Shown piece by piece: positions 36,353 to 44,824 of a stretch of 64,000 nucleotides of DNA. Positions within the stretch are counted from its first letter, which is position 1, and the number at the start of each line of letters is the position of its first letter. Under the pieces are notes generated by a model that had not been told where the DNA came from, did not search any database, and saw only the letters and a program-made list of their open reading frames with translations. Source of the DNA: Deltaproteobacteria bacterium (GTDB lineage: Bacteria; Desulfobacterota; Dissulfuribacteria; Dissulfuribacterales; DYLC01); contig JAQVIJ010000003.1 of the NCBI GenBank assembly GCA_028695735.1, forward strand, positions 242,246 to 306,245, in the 5' to 3' direction. Position numbers and translations under genes: made by a program.

Positions 36353-36387
36353 CTTGCAATTATGGAATGTTGTGCCATAATTGCAAG
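36353..36387. promoter_or_regulatory. perfect 13-bp inverted repeat before the ATPase gene
   Basis: CTTGCAATTATGG (36353-36365) and CCATAATTGCAAG (36375-36387) are exact reverse complements separated by 9 bp, ending one base before the preferred start codon at 36389. It looks like a dimeric repressor site or a leader hairpin that hides the start. Confidence 0.6.
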
Positions 36388-36388
36388 C

Positions 36389-37552
36389 ATGATTCCTCGT
36401 CGACTCCTGCCAATTCTCACCACAGCCCTGAATGAGGTACCAGCAGTGGCACTCCTTGGCCCGCGACAGGTGGGCAAGACCACGCTGGCCCTGGAGGTGG
36501 CCGCTACCAGGCCTTCGGTATATCTTGACCTCGAATCCGAGGCAGACCGTGCCAAGCTCACTGACCCTGAACTCTACCTCGCACAGCATGCGGACAAGCT
36601 CGTGATCCTCGACGAGATTCAGCGGGTGCCGCAATTGTTTCAGAGCCTGCGCGGACTTATTGACAGTGGCCGTCGCCGTGGACAGGGGGTGGGCCGCTTT
36701 CTCATTTTGGGCTCGGCATCCATGGAGCTCATCAGGCAGTCAAGTGAATCCCTTGCTGGCCGCATTCGCTATCTGGAGCTTGCACCTTTTGATGCCGAAG
36801 AGGTGGAACCTGAGCGTCTGAACGCCCTGTGGCTGCGCGGCGGCTTTCCCGAAAGCCTTCTTGCACAAAGCGATGCGGCGAGTCTGCGTTGGCGCCTGGA
36901 TTTTATCCGCACATATCTTGAGCGCGACATTCCGCAACTGGGACCACGCATTCCGTCGGAGACGCTGCGAAGGTTGTGGACCATGCTGGCACATAGCCAA
37001 GGGGGGATACTCAACGCCGCAGCGCTTGCCCGCTCCCTGGCCGTGGACGGCAAGACAGTGGTTCGTTACCTCGACCTGTTGGTGGACCTCCTGCTGGTGC
37101 GGCGGCTTGCGCCATGGCATGGCAGTGTGCGCAAGCGCCTGGTGAAGTCGCCCAAGGTCTATGTGCGGGATAGTGGGCTGGTGCATGCCCTGCTCAATAT
37201 TCTGGATAATGAGGCCTTGCTCGCCCATCCGGTGGTAGGTGCGAGCTGGGAGGGTATGGCCATCGAGTCCCTCATCGTCGCCGCGCCGCAAGGGACGCAG
37301 GCCTATTTCTTTCGTACGGCGGCTGGTGCCGAGATCGACCTGCTGCTGGAGCGCCCAGGCGAGCGTCGGCCATGGGCCATCGAGATCAAGCGCGGGCTGG
37401 CGCCCAGAATCGAGCGTGGTTTTCATGCAGCATGTGAGACAGTGGAACCGATTAGACGTTGTATTGTGTATAGTGGCCGTGAGCGTTATCCATTGGCCGA
37501 AGGCATCGAGGCCTTTCCGCTGACCGAACTGTGTCAAGAACTGACGAAATGA
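36389..37552 (+). CDS. AAA ATPase with C-terminal DUF4143
   Basis: The 387-aa protein has an AAA_14 nucleotide-binding domain, Walker A LLGPRQVGKTTLALEV near residue 25, Walker B KLVILDEIQRVP near 75, and FLILGSASMELI, then a DUF4143 domain (residues 190-370) with LRWRLDFIRTYLERDIPQLG and FFRTAAGAEIDLLLERPG. The second half has the charged Glu/Asp/Lys pattern of a nuclease-like fold. Such proteins are common, often acquired, and of unknown function; links to toxin-antitoxin or defence are often proposed. The alternative start 36362 lies inside the inverted repeat. It is flanked by the flagellar operon and a repeat field and has higher GC than the repeats. Confidence 0.88.
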   Translation: MIPRRLLPILTTALNEVPAVALLGPRQVGKTTLALEVAATRPSVYLDLESEADRAKLTDPELYLAQHADKLVILDEIQRVPQLFQSLRGLIDSGRRRGQGVGRFLILGSASMELIRQSSESLAGRIRYLELAPFDAEEVEPERLNALWLRGGFPESLLAQSDAASLRWRLDFIRTYLERDIPQLGPRIPSETLRRLWTMLAHSQGGILNAAALARSLAVDGKTVVRYLDLLVDLLLVRRLAPWHGSVRKRLVKSPKVYVRDSGLVHALLNILDNEALLAHPVVGASWEGMAIESLIVAAPQGTQAYFFRTAAGAEIDLLLERPGERRPWAIEIKRGLAPRIERGFHAACETVEPIRRCIVYSGRERYPLAEGIEAFPLTELCQELTK

Positions 37553-37759
37553 GCTAACTCACCTTATTCCTTTCTTCTAATTCCCTGAGTAGAGGATTGC
37601 CCTGCTGTGATAATGAGCGGCACTTCTGCCAATAAAAAACGTGGAATTGGTCTTTATCCTCTGTTAACTAAAGTTCAAATGGTGGTGGAAAGACTGAAAA
37701 AGGACAGGCACATTCTTGAATAACATTTTTAATGGATACAAAAGGCATCATTTTTTTGG

Positions 37760-38265
37760 GGGCGGCAGCGGTGAAGCATTTGTTCCATGCGTCGCATAAC
37801 TGCCCTCCATGGCAGTATGCGCCGCCGGCGCCCTCCTGGCGCCTATTCCACAAACACTCCACCACTGCCGCCCTCTTCGTCCCTACTTAACCCCATGTTC
37901 ATAATGGGTTCCCTATTCCTTTTTTTGTAATTCCCTGAGTAGAGGATTGCCCTGCTGTGATGGATAAACCGGCGTTTCTGCCAATAAAAATCGCAGAATC
38001 GACCTTTACCCTCTGTTAACCAAAGTTCAAAGGGGATGTGGTGTGTTGGTTTATGATTGGGTTTGGGGTTTCAGGGAGGGTGTTAACCGAATTCCAAAGG
38101 GTCTATGTCTTTTTTAAGTGACTTCTGATGTAGGATGTGGAGATGGGGGAGGGGCGAGGGTAGCCGGTGTTTGTGGAATAGGCGCCACGGAGGGCGCCGG
38201 CCCCACATTACCGCCATGGAGGGCGGTTATGTGGGGCATGGAACAAATACCGGCTGCCCTCGCCC
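37760..38265. repeat. composite inverted cruciform repeat, copy 3
   Basis: Unit A is at 37760-37873 and unit B at 38152-38265. The spacer is longer (278 bp) and includes an extra segment with GGTGTGTTGGTTTATGATTG, otherwise following the same order as other copies. With copy 4 it occupies the gene-free stretch 37553-39032. Confidence 0.85.
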
Positions 38266-38411
38266 ACATATTGAATTATCATCATGTATTAAAACTGAAA
38301 AATCAACAAGCACGACGAGACATAAAAATAGAAAAAGGGACAGACACATCCCTGAACAGACACATTCTTGAATAACATTTTTAATGGATGCAAAAGGCAT
38401 CATTTTCTTGG

Positions 38412-38925
38412 GGGCGGCAGCGGTGGAGCATTTGTTCCATGCGTCGCATAACTGCCCTCCATGGCAGGATGCGCCGCCGGCGCCCTCCGTGGCGCCTATT
38501 TCACAAACACTTCACCACTGCCGCCCTTTTCGTCCCTGCGGAACCCCATGTTTATAACGGATGCTCTATTCATTCCTACTGCAATCCCACAGATAGCGGA
38601 TTGACCTTCTGAAATAATGAGCCGGTATTTCTGCCAATAAAAATCGCAAAATTGGCCTTTGCCATCATGTTCACTCAAGTGCAAAGGGTATGTGCTGGTT
38701 TGAAGCATCGTTTACGGTTGGGCGTTGGGTTTCAGGAAGGGTGTTAACCAAACTCCAAAGGATCTATGTCTTTTTTAAGCGACTTCTGATGTAGGATGTG
38801 GAGGTGGGGAAGGGCGAGGGCAGGCGGTGTTTGTGGAATAGGCGCCATGAAGGGCGCCGGCCCCACATCTCCGTCATGGAGGGCGGTTATGTGGGGCATG
38901 GAACAAATATCGGCTGCCCTCGCCC
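38412..38925. repeat. composite inverted cruciform repeat, copy 4
   Basis: Unit A is at 38412-38526 and unit B at 38812-38925, in tandem with copy 3. Unit B reads GGGCGAGGGCAGGCGG on the left arm against CGGCTGCCCTCGCCC on the right. The CGGCTGCC...GGGCAGGCGG change leaves one mismatch. Confidence 0.85.
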
Positions 38926-38970
38926 CTAAAACAAAAACATGTTATTAATCAGCCATATTCCATAATTACC

Positions 38971-38999
38971 TTGTCAAATGTGACAAAGCATATTAAATA
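38971..38999 (+). promoter_or_regulatory. promoter and palindromic operator of the chemoreceptor gene
   Basis: TTGTCA-AATG-TGACAA (38971-38986) is a perfect inverted repeat whose left arm can serve as the -35. TAAATA (38994-38999) is 17 bp further and can serve as the -10. The palindrome resembles Crp/Fnr-family sites, which would suit an oxygen- or redox-responsive receptor. Confidence 0.5.
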
Positions 39000-39032
39000 A
39001 TCATGACAATAAATTCTTGTAGGGGAGGTTTT

Positions 39033-41492
39033 ATGCTCAGACGTTTTTACTCCATTTCCTTTCTGGTTCCGGCCCTGGTAGCCATCATGTTCGTGGCCAC
39101 TATTGTTACCGTTTCCCTCAATTTTCTTCTGATTTATCTGCATGGCTCTGATGCCGTTGCCATAAATATAGCCGGCAGGGAGCGTATGCTCTCACAAAAG
39201 ATGACCAAGGCCGCCAATGCCTACCTCATTACAGGCGATGCCTCACATCTAAATGAGTTGAAGGATGCCTCGCAGCTCTTTGACAAGTCTCTGCAAGGGG
39301 TTAAAAACGGCAGTCAGGAATTGGGACTATCTCCTGTAACAGACACTGAACTGCTGAATGAGTTAAATAAATTGGATGGGCTGTGGAAGACCTTTTCCAC
39401 TCACATAGCTGTAGTATTAAACGGCAAGCCCGCTGATGAAGGTGTCAAAAAGGCCGTTCTCGACATGAATGAAACCAATGGCAACCTTTTAAAACAAGCG
39501 GATGTGGTGACCAAGGCGTTTGAGCAATACTCTCTTAAAAAAGACGAGTATGCCAAATACTTTCAGTATGTCACTTTGGCAGGCGGCATCTGTTTTATCG
39601 TTCTTGTCATATTTTTTGTAAAGAGATTTATGATCGCCTCTCTGGAAAGGACGGTGACGGCCATTTCTGATGCAGGCCAGGGGAAATTCGAAACCTGTCT
39701 GCCCATAGAAGGGCCTTCGGAGGTGCAGCGTCTTGCAGCGGCGTGCAATGCCCTTTCCTCCACCATGATCGGACAGTTCAATACCATGAATGCCCAGAAT
39801 GCAGTGGTGGAGGGCGTGGCCTCGACCCTTGATAAAAACAAGAATCAACTCATAAAATATGCGGATGAGATCATGGCAGTCTCCCATACGGTGGAACAGG
39901 CCGCCCAGACCTCCTCCAGCAATCTCGAGACCATCACTCAGGCCACCAAGGACATGTCCACCGCCACCAACGAGATAGCGCACAGCGTGGCAATTACTGC
40001 ACAGAAGGCCAACGATGCCCAAAGCCAGACCGCCGAGGCGCAGTCAGCCATACAGAGTCTGGCCACCAGTTCGGAAAAGATCGGAGATATCATTCGAGTT
40101 ATCAACAACATAGCATCCCAGACCAATCTTTTGGCCTTGAATGCCACCATAGAGGCGGCCCGTGCAGGTGAGGCAGGCAAGGGTTTCGCCGTGGTAGCCA
40201 ATGAGGTAAAGGAATTGGCCAAACAAACCGCCGGCGCCACAGATGAGATCACACGCATGATCACCACCATACAGTCCGATACCCAGCATGCAGTTGAGGC
40301 TGTGGAGCGCATCACACAGGCGGTCAGTGAGGTAAATGACCTGGCCAACACCATTGCCAGTGCTACCGAGGAGCAGACCGCCACGGTCTCCGAGATCACA
40401 CACAATATCGAAAGGGCTGCCGATGGGGCCAGAAATGTAATGAGGGAATCCGAGGTATTGCTGGAACAGGCAAGGCTCTTTTCAAAAATGCGCAGCGACA
40501 TAGAACTCAATGCCTATGGTATGGAAAGTGTCGTAACAGAGACAGCTGTGTTGATGTCCCAGATTAAGGTTGAGCCAAGCATCCTTTCCTCATTGTTTGC
40601 AAGCCTGAGAGATAGCGCCCGTATAAAGGCTGTCATTTATCAGCATATGCAGTGGCGGGATAAGGTTATTGCAGGCGTGATCGAATGTAGGCCATTTGAG
40701 GTGGAGACAGACCCACACCGCTGCGGCCTCGGACGTTTTCTGGATGGTTATCGCCCCACATCTGCTCGAATAGGGGATGTCATTTCCAAATTGAGGCCTG
40801 TGCATGATGCCATGCATCGCAGCGTTGTGGAGTTGCAACGGTTGGTCGCATCAGGAGAAAAAGACCAGGTGCTCTCTTACTTCAAAAACGAGATAGATCC
40901 ATATTTTCATCAGACCATAGCATTTCTGAACCAGATGGCAGTGTTAATGGAGGAAGAGGAAGGGCATATGAGTGACGCAAGAACAGCGTCGGCCCCAAGG
41001 CCGCAGGCCAGGCCGGCTGATACCAAGGCCAGACCTTCTTCTGAAAGGGCATTCAAGAAAGAAGAGACATCGCCTGCCAAATCCGCTGAATTCATGCCAT
41101 GGGGGCCTCAATTAAGCGTTGGCGTGCCCTCCATTGATGAACAACACAAGAAACTGGTAGCCATGGTGAATACCATTCATGACGGCATTCGGAAGGGGAT
41201 AGGAAAGGACGCCGCTGCCAAGGTCTTAAATGAATTGGTGGAATATACGGCCTTTCATTTCAAGACTGAAGAGGACTATTTCGACAAATACGGCTATCCT
41301 GAAACCGATGCCCACAAGGCCATTCATGCGGATCTCGTTGAAAAGGTTTTGGCCTTCAAAGAGAAGTTTGACAAGGGATATGCTACTGTGGACTTCGAGC
41401 TATTGAATTTCCTCAAGAACTGGTTGCAGAACCATATCTGTATCACCGATAAAAAATATGGGCCGTTTTTGGCAAGTAAAGGGGTAAGATAG
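39033..41492 (+). CDS. chemoreceptor fusion: PilJ-type sensor, HAMP, MCP signal domain, CZB and hemerythrin
   Basis: The 819-aa receptor has two membrane helices (about 8-30 and 178-200) around a PilJ/NarX-like sensor with [24 protein letters not shown] follows, then the MCP tip [24 protein letters not shown] zinc-binding domain spans about 535-605 ([29 protein letters not shown]). After a proline/alanine-rich linker comes a bacteriohemerythrin (about 700-815) with the di-iron ligands in [27 protein letters not shown] and [10 protein letters not shown]. It would couple oxygen or nitric oxide binding and zinc/oxidant sensing to flagellar control. The start is ATG 39033 after GGGGAGG; the longer frame is not used. 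Confidence 0.9.
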   Translation: MLRRFYSISFLVPALVAIMFVATIVTVSLNFLLIYLHGSDAVAINIAGRERMLSQKMTKAANAYLITGDASHLNELKDASQLFDKSLQGVKNGSQELGLSPVTDTELLNELNKLDGLWKTFSTHIAVVLNGKPADEGVKKAVLDMNETNGNLLKQADVVTKAFEQYSLKKDEYAKYFQYVTLAGGICFIVLVIFFVKRFMIASLERTVTAISDAGQGKFETCLPIEGPSEVQRLAAACNALSSTMIGQFNTMNAQNAVVEGVASTLDKNKNQLIKYADEIMAVSHTVEQAAQTSSSNLETITQATKDMSTATNEIAHSVAITAQKANDAQSQTAEAQSAIQSLATSSEKIGDIIRVINNIASQTNLLALNATIEAARAGEAGKGFAVVANEVKELAKQTAGATDEITRMITTIQSDTQHAVEAVERITQAVSEVNDLANTIASATEEQTATVSEITHNIERAADGARNVMRESEVLLEQARLFSKMRSDIELNAYGMESVVTETAVLMSQIKVEPSILSSLFASLRDSARIKAVIYQHMQWRDKVIAGVIECRPFEVETDPHRCGLGRFLDGYRPTSARIGDVISKLRPVHDAMHRSVVELQRLVASGEKDQVLSYFKNEIDPYFHQTIAFLNQMAVLMEEEEGHMSDARTASAPRPQARPADTKARPSSERAFKKEETSPAKSAEFMPWGPQLSVGVPSIDEQHKKLVAMVNTIHDGIRKGIGKDAAAKVLNELVEYTAFHFKTEEDYFDKYGYPETDAHKAIHADLVEKVLAFKEKFDKGYATVDFELLNFLKNWLQNHICITDKKYGPFLASKGVR

Positions 41493-41510
41493 TTGTATTA
41501 GAGGTGAGTC

Positions 41511-42386
41511 ATGGCGGTACCTGCTGAAAATTTAGTTTATGACTTGAGGGACACCCTTGATGAATTCATTAGAACCACCTCTATTGAATTCACAAAGGTG
41601 TATAATGCCCAATTGCGCAATGAGATAGAGTTCCGCAATTTCAAGGACGAGATGAAGGCCTTCAAGGATGAGATGCTGGAATTCAAGGATGAGATGCGCG
41701 CCTTCAAGGATGAAATGAAGGATTTCAAACAGGAGATGCGCGCATTCAAGGACGAGATGAAGGTCTTTAAGGACGAGATGTCAGAGTTCAAGGATGAGAT
41801 GAGGGCCTTCAAGGACGAGATGCTGGAGTTTAAGGATGAGATGAAGGTCTTTAAGGACGATACACAGGCCTTCAAGGATGAGATGCGCGCATTTAAGGAT
41901 GAGGCTGTAGAAGATAGAAAGCGCATGAATAAACAATGGGGTGAGCTGGCCAATAGATTGGGGACCATAGTGGAGGATATCGTGGCCCCCAATATGGAGG
42001 GAATAGCCGCTAACTACTTTGGTTGTGCAGAGTTGGACAGCCTGATGGTGAGATGTAGAAGGAGAAAGCCATCAGACAGGACCAAGATTCGTGAATTTGA
42101 TGTGGTGGCAGTGTGTGGGGATCGGATATTTTTTAATGAGACCAAGTCCAATGCCCGCATGGATTATGCAAAGGAGTTTATTGACTTTATTGCCTCACAA
42201 GAGTTTTTTGAATTCTTTCCTGAATATAAAGGCAAAGAGTTGATTCCCATCTTTTCCTCTCTGTATATTTCAGACGATGTGGTCCAGTTGTTGACTCAGG
42301 CAGGTATCTATGCCATGGCCATGAGTGATGACTCCATGGATCTATTGAATTTTGAGGAGGTCAGTCAAAAGAGGCAAAAGGCTTGA
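41511..42386 (+). CDS. coiled-coil repeat protein with a PD-(D/E)XK nuclease-like C-terminus
   Basis: Residues about 40-135 consist of many imperfect seven-residue repeats, FKDEM(R/K/L)(A/E/D), coded by 21-bp tandem units (41635-41910), giving a charged coiled coil. The last 130 residues form a compact domain with VRCRRRKPSDRTKIREFDVVAVCGDRIFFNETKS (REFD...NETKS is like the D...ExK core of PD-(D/E)XK folds) and FPEYKGKELIPIFSSLYI. This matches the group often annotated DUF3782-like. Function is unknown. The gene starts 19 bp after the chemoreceptor and may share its transcript; a bidirectional terminator follows. Confidence 0.75.
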   Translation: MAVPAENLVYDLRDTLDEFIRTTSIEFTKVYNAQLRNEIEFRNFKDEMKAFKDEMLEFKDEMRAFKDEMKDFKQEMRAFKDEMKVFKDEMSEFKDEMRAFKDEMLEFKDEMKVFKDDTQAFKDEMRAFKDEAVEDRKRMNKQWGELANRLGTIVEDIVAPNMEGIAANYFGCAELDSLMVRCRRRKPSDRTKIREFDVVAVCGDRIFFNETKSNARMDYAKEFIDFIASQEFFEFFPEYKGKELIPIFSSLYISDDVVQLLTQAGIYAMAMSDDSMDLLNFEEVSQKRQKA

Positions 42387-42423
42387 TCAAAAGCAGTCGA
42401 TAACGAAATGGATTATTCAAAAA

Positions 42424-42453
42424 GGGGCGGGCATTGGCCGCGCCCCTTTTTTT
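42424..42453. terminator. bidirectional intrinsic terminator
   Basis: GGGGCG-GGC pairs with GCC-(G)-CGCCCC (42424-42446) with an A-run before and seven T after, so it can end transcripts from both the coiled-coil gene and the opposite-strand small membrane protein. Confidence 0.75.
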
Positions 42454-42464
42454 ATTGCGCAGAC

Positions 42465-42626
42465 TTAGTGTCCGCCTGGGAACAATACCTGAGACAGCCA
42501 ATAGAGAAAGATAAGACCGCCTGCCCCTATGCCTATGCTCCAGCGAATGAGTTGTATCTCGGCAGGGAGCAGTGGTTCATACTCCATCTTTTTTATCTCT
42601 TCGGAAAGTTTGGTTTCTTCTGCCAT
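42465..42626 (-). CDS. small single-helix membrane protein (53 aa)
   Basis: This short reading frame begins with AAAGGAGTGAAAT before the ATG and ends just before the terminator. The protein starts MAEETKLSEEIKKMEYEPL, has one hydrophobic segment (IGIGAGGLIFLYWLSQVLF) and ends in PGGH. It lies 99 bp downstream of the COG2855 transporter gene on the same strand, so it may be a co-transcribed accessory peptide of that transporter. The strong ribosome site, amphipathic start and single membrane span support a real gene; the function is unknown. Confidence 0.65.
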   Translation of the reverse strand: MAEETKLSEEIKKMEYEPLLPAEIQLIRWSIGIGAGGLIFLYWLSQVLFPGGH

Positions 42627-42725
42627 ATTTCACTCCTTTTATGGGGTTGTGTCCTCAGGGCATGGCCGGGGCCTGCCCTGAGACATGTATAACCTGTATA
42701 ACTTTGAGTATGTCGTTTCAGGACA

Positions 42726-44477
42726 TCAGGTGATGATAGGTGGTTTCACTCCATGGAAAAAGAGCCATGAGATCACCAGGGCCACCCATATGATGAACCC
42801 GAACAGGCATACCGCATAGACCGCAGCCAGTTTGCCGATGCCTTCTTCCATGAGTTTCTTGAAGTTGGACACCAGGCCGATGGTAAAGAAACAGAGCACG
42901 AAGAAGAGGCCTCTGAATTTATCGCCTTCGCTGGTGGCGAGTTTGGCTGTGTCTAAAAGTTTTTTAGGCTCTTTTATGCTGGACTCCATATCCTTCATTC
43001 TGGCCTTGGCATCGGTCAGTTTGGCCTCTATGGCCGCCTTGTTTTCTGCTGTGGCTGATGCCACCTGTTTTTCGATGGTCTGTATCTCTACCTTCAGTTT
43101 ATTAATCTGGTCAGTGGTAGGTCCAACTGTCTTGGCCGCCGGCCAGCAGATGAAGAGCAGAATAAAGAAGGTCAGGACATAGCCTATGACGAATTTGGGA
43201 AAGCGGTTCCATATCTCTATGGCACTGGTCTTCTGGCCCGGCTTGCATTCTATTTTGGCGCACCAGATGATGGCCAGCACAAATGCCCATACGCCGATAA
43301 AGATGTCTATGAACATCTTGACCGTTGTGGCGGTCATGGTGATCCAACCCTCAGCATAGTTGATGCCACTCATATCCATGGCCTTGGCCCTTATCAAGGC
43401 ATCAGCCACTGCGCCGCTTGCGATGGCACCACCGTCGGATTTGACTGCCAGACCCATCCATGCACCTGCCACCAACGGTTCCTTCCAGAGAAACACCTGG
43501 GCAATAAAGGGCAGAATGATCATCTCTACAGCCACAAAGATGACCACCAGGGATGAGACCATTATGGGCACCACAGGCCTGGCTCGTATGGCGCCGCCTG
43601 TGGCTATGGCCGCCGACACACCGCAGATGGAGATGCCTGAGGCCAGGGGCGCTGACCACTCCCGGCTGAACTTGAAGTATCTCCTGGCAACCCAATAGGT
43701 AAACGCCCAGTAGATGAGATATGCCTCCACAATGGCGCAGAGCCCTCGGAACATGATGTTTGTGGCCAAGCCAAAGGATTGGGCTGCCTTCAGGCCCAAT
43801 GTGGCGCCCATAATGACGATGGCCGTCTTGATGTAGAGCTCGGGCCTGGCGGCTTCTTTCATGAAATCGGCGAGTTTGGGTACGAAGTTACCTATGATGA
43901 GGCCTGCCACCAGGGCTATGATGAAGCCGAATTCACCTGTCATGCTGAGCGACCATGGAATGTTGAACTTGGCAAGGTCCGCCTTTGTAGCTGCTATGTA
44001 GGCGTAATGTCCTAAAAACCAACAGAGATAGGCGATCCAGAAGACTGCTGTGAATGCGATAAGGAACCGAGGCAGGTTCGCACCCATGAGCAGGGCGCCA
44101 AAGCCCATCAGCACCAGCATGGCCAAAAAGGTGAGAAACAGTGCTGTATTGCCTGAGATGCCGGTTTTTTCATACTTATCCCCCACCTTATAGCGGGAGG
44201 CGTCTTCTACGGTTACCTTATCCTCCTTGCCGTCGGATTTCTTGATAACCAGGGTCTTGCCGTCTATCTTGGTGATTTCACCTTTGAGCGGCTCGTAGGC
44301 CTTGGAGACCACACCGGTTGCCTTGCCAGGGTCTATCCACATCTTGGTAGTGACGCCCCAGCCAAGAATGTCCATGTTCTGAAAGACGCCAAGGGAGAGG
44401 ATAAAGACAATGAGACCCAGAATCAAAGACAGCCAGTCTTCACTGATCAATCCCTTTTTTTCTTCGATTTCTGCCAT
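42726..44477 (-). CDS. COG2855/YeiH-type transporter with two inserted soluble domains
   Basis: The 583-aa membrane protein belongs to the putative sulfate exporter family (core motifs FIIALVAGLIIGNF, KTAIVIMGATLGLK, GISICGVSAAIATGGAI, KSDGGAIASGAVADALI). Typical members are about 340 aa. Here a beta-type insertion (about residues 64-105, ITKIDGKTLVIKKSDGKEDKV) and a helical coiled-coil insertion (about 475-540, DQINKLKVEIQTIEKQVASATAENK) add length. The start is ATG 44477 with GAGGAGG upstream. A sigma-54 promoter lies 160-175 bp upstream and the NtrC-type regulator is the next gene. Its cargo is not established; sulfate, sulfite or another anion is plausible. Confidence 0.85.
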   Translation of the reverse strand: MAEIEEKKGLISEDWLSLILGLIVFILSLGVFQNMDILGWGVTTKMWIDPGKATGVVSKAYEPLKGEITKIDGKTLVIKKSDGKEDKVTVEDASRYKVGDKYEKTGISGNTALFLTFLAMLVLMGFGALLMGANLPRFLIAFTAVFWIAYLCWFLGHYAYIAATKADLAKFNIPWSLSMTGEFGFIIALVAGLIIGNFVPKLADFMKEAARPELYIKTAIVIMGATLGLKAAQSFGLATNIMFRGLCAIVEAYLIYWAFTYWVARRYFKFSREWSAPLASGISICGVSAAIATGGAIRARPVVPIMVSSLVVIFVAVEMIILPFIAQVFLWKEPLVAGAWMGLAVKSDGGAIASGAVADALIRAKAMDMSGINYAEGWITMTATTVKMFIDIFIGVWAFVLAIIWCAKIECKPGQKTSAIEIWNRFPKFVIGYVLTFFILLFICWPAAKTVGPTTDQINKLKVEIQTIEKQVASATAENKAAIEAKLTDAKARMKDMESSIKEPKKLLDTAKLATSEGDKFRGLFFVLCFFTIGLVSNFKKLMEEGIGKLAAVYAVCLFGFIIWVALVISWLFFHGVKPPIIT

Positions 44478-44635
44478 AAAAACCTCCTCTGTGCAGTTGT
44501 GTGAATAATGTGAAAGGTGTTTAAGTCTTACTGAAATCTTGTGCAAAGACATCGAAATTCTATGGCATTAAGTTGTCCCTCCCTTGAAATAGAAAATGAA
44601 AGCTGGCCACAAGGAATCAGCCTGTAGTTGTAAAT

Positions 44636-44651
44636 TGCAACATATGTGCCT
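44636..44651 (-). promoter_or_regulatory. sigma-54 promoter of the COG2855 transporter gene
   Basis: On the minus strand AGGCAC-ATATG-TTGCA fits the -24/-12 consensus TGGCAC-N5-TTGCA with one mismatch. The regulator gene beside it encodes an NtrC-family activator. An inverted repeat TCCC-AAAATA-GGGA (44685-44698) about 35-50 bp upstream of the promoter is a candidate activator site. The gene-free stretch 44478-44824 contains nothing else recognised. Confidence 0.75.
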
Positions 44652-44824
44652 TGGGCTTTGAAGAAGGGCTATGTAAAAAATGTGTCCCAAAATAGGGAAA
44701 ATGCCCTGAAAACCCCATGAAACCAGCCTGTTTCCCATTCAGGTCTCAAGGGTCAAAGTGGTGTGTAGGAGGTGTTGCTGTATTATTTAGATTGCACTGC
44801 AAGATTTAGTTTGCAGGGTTCCCT

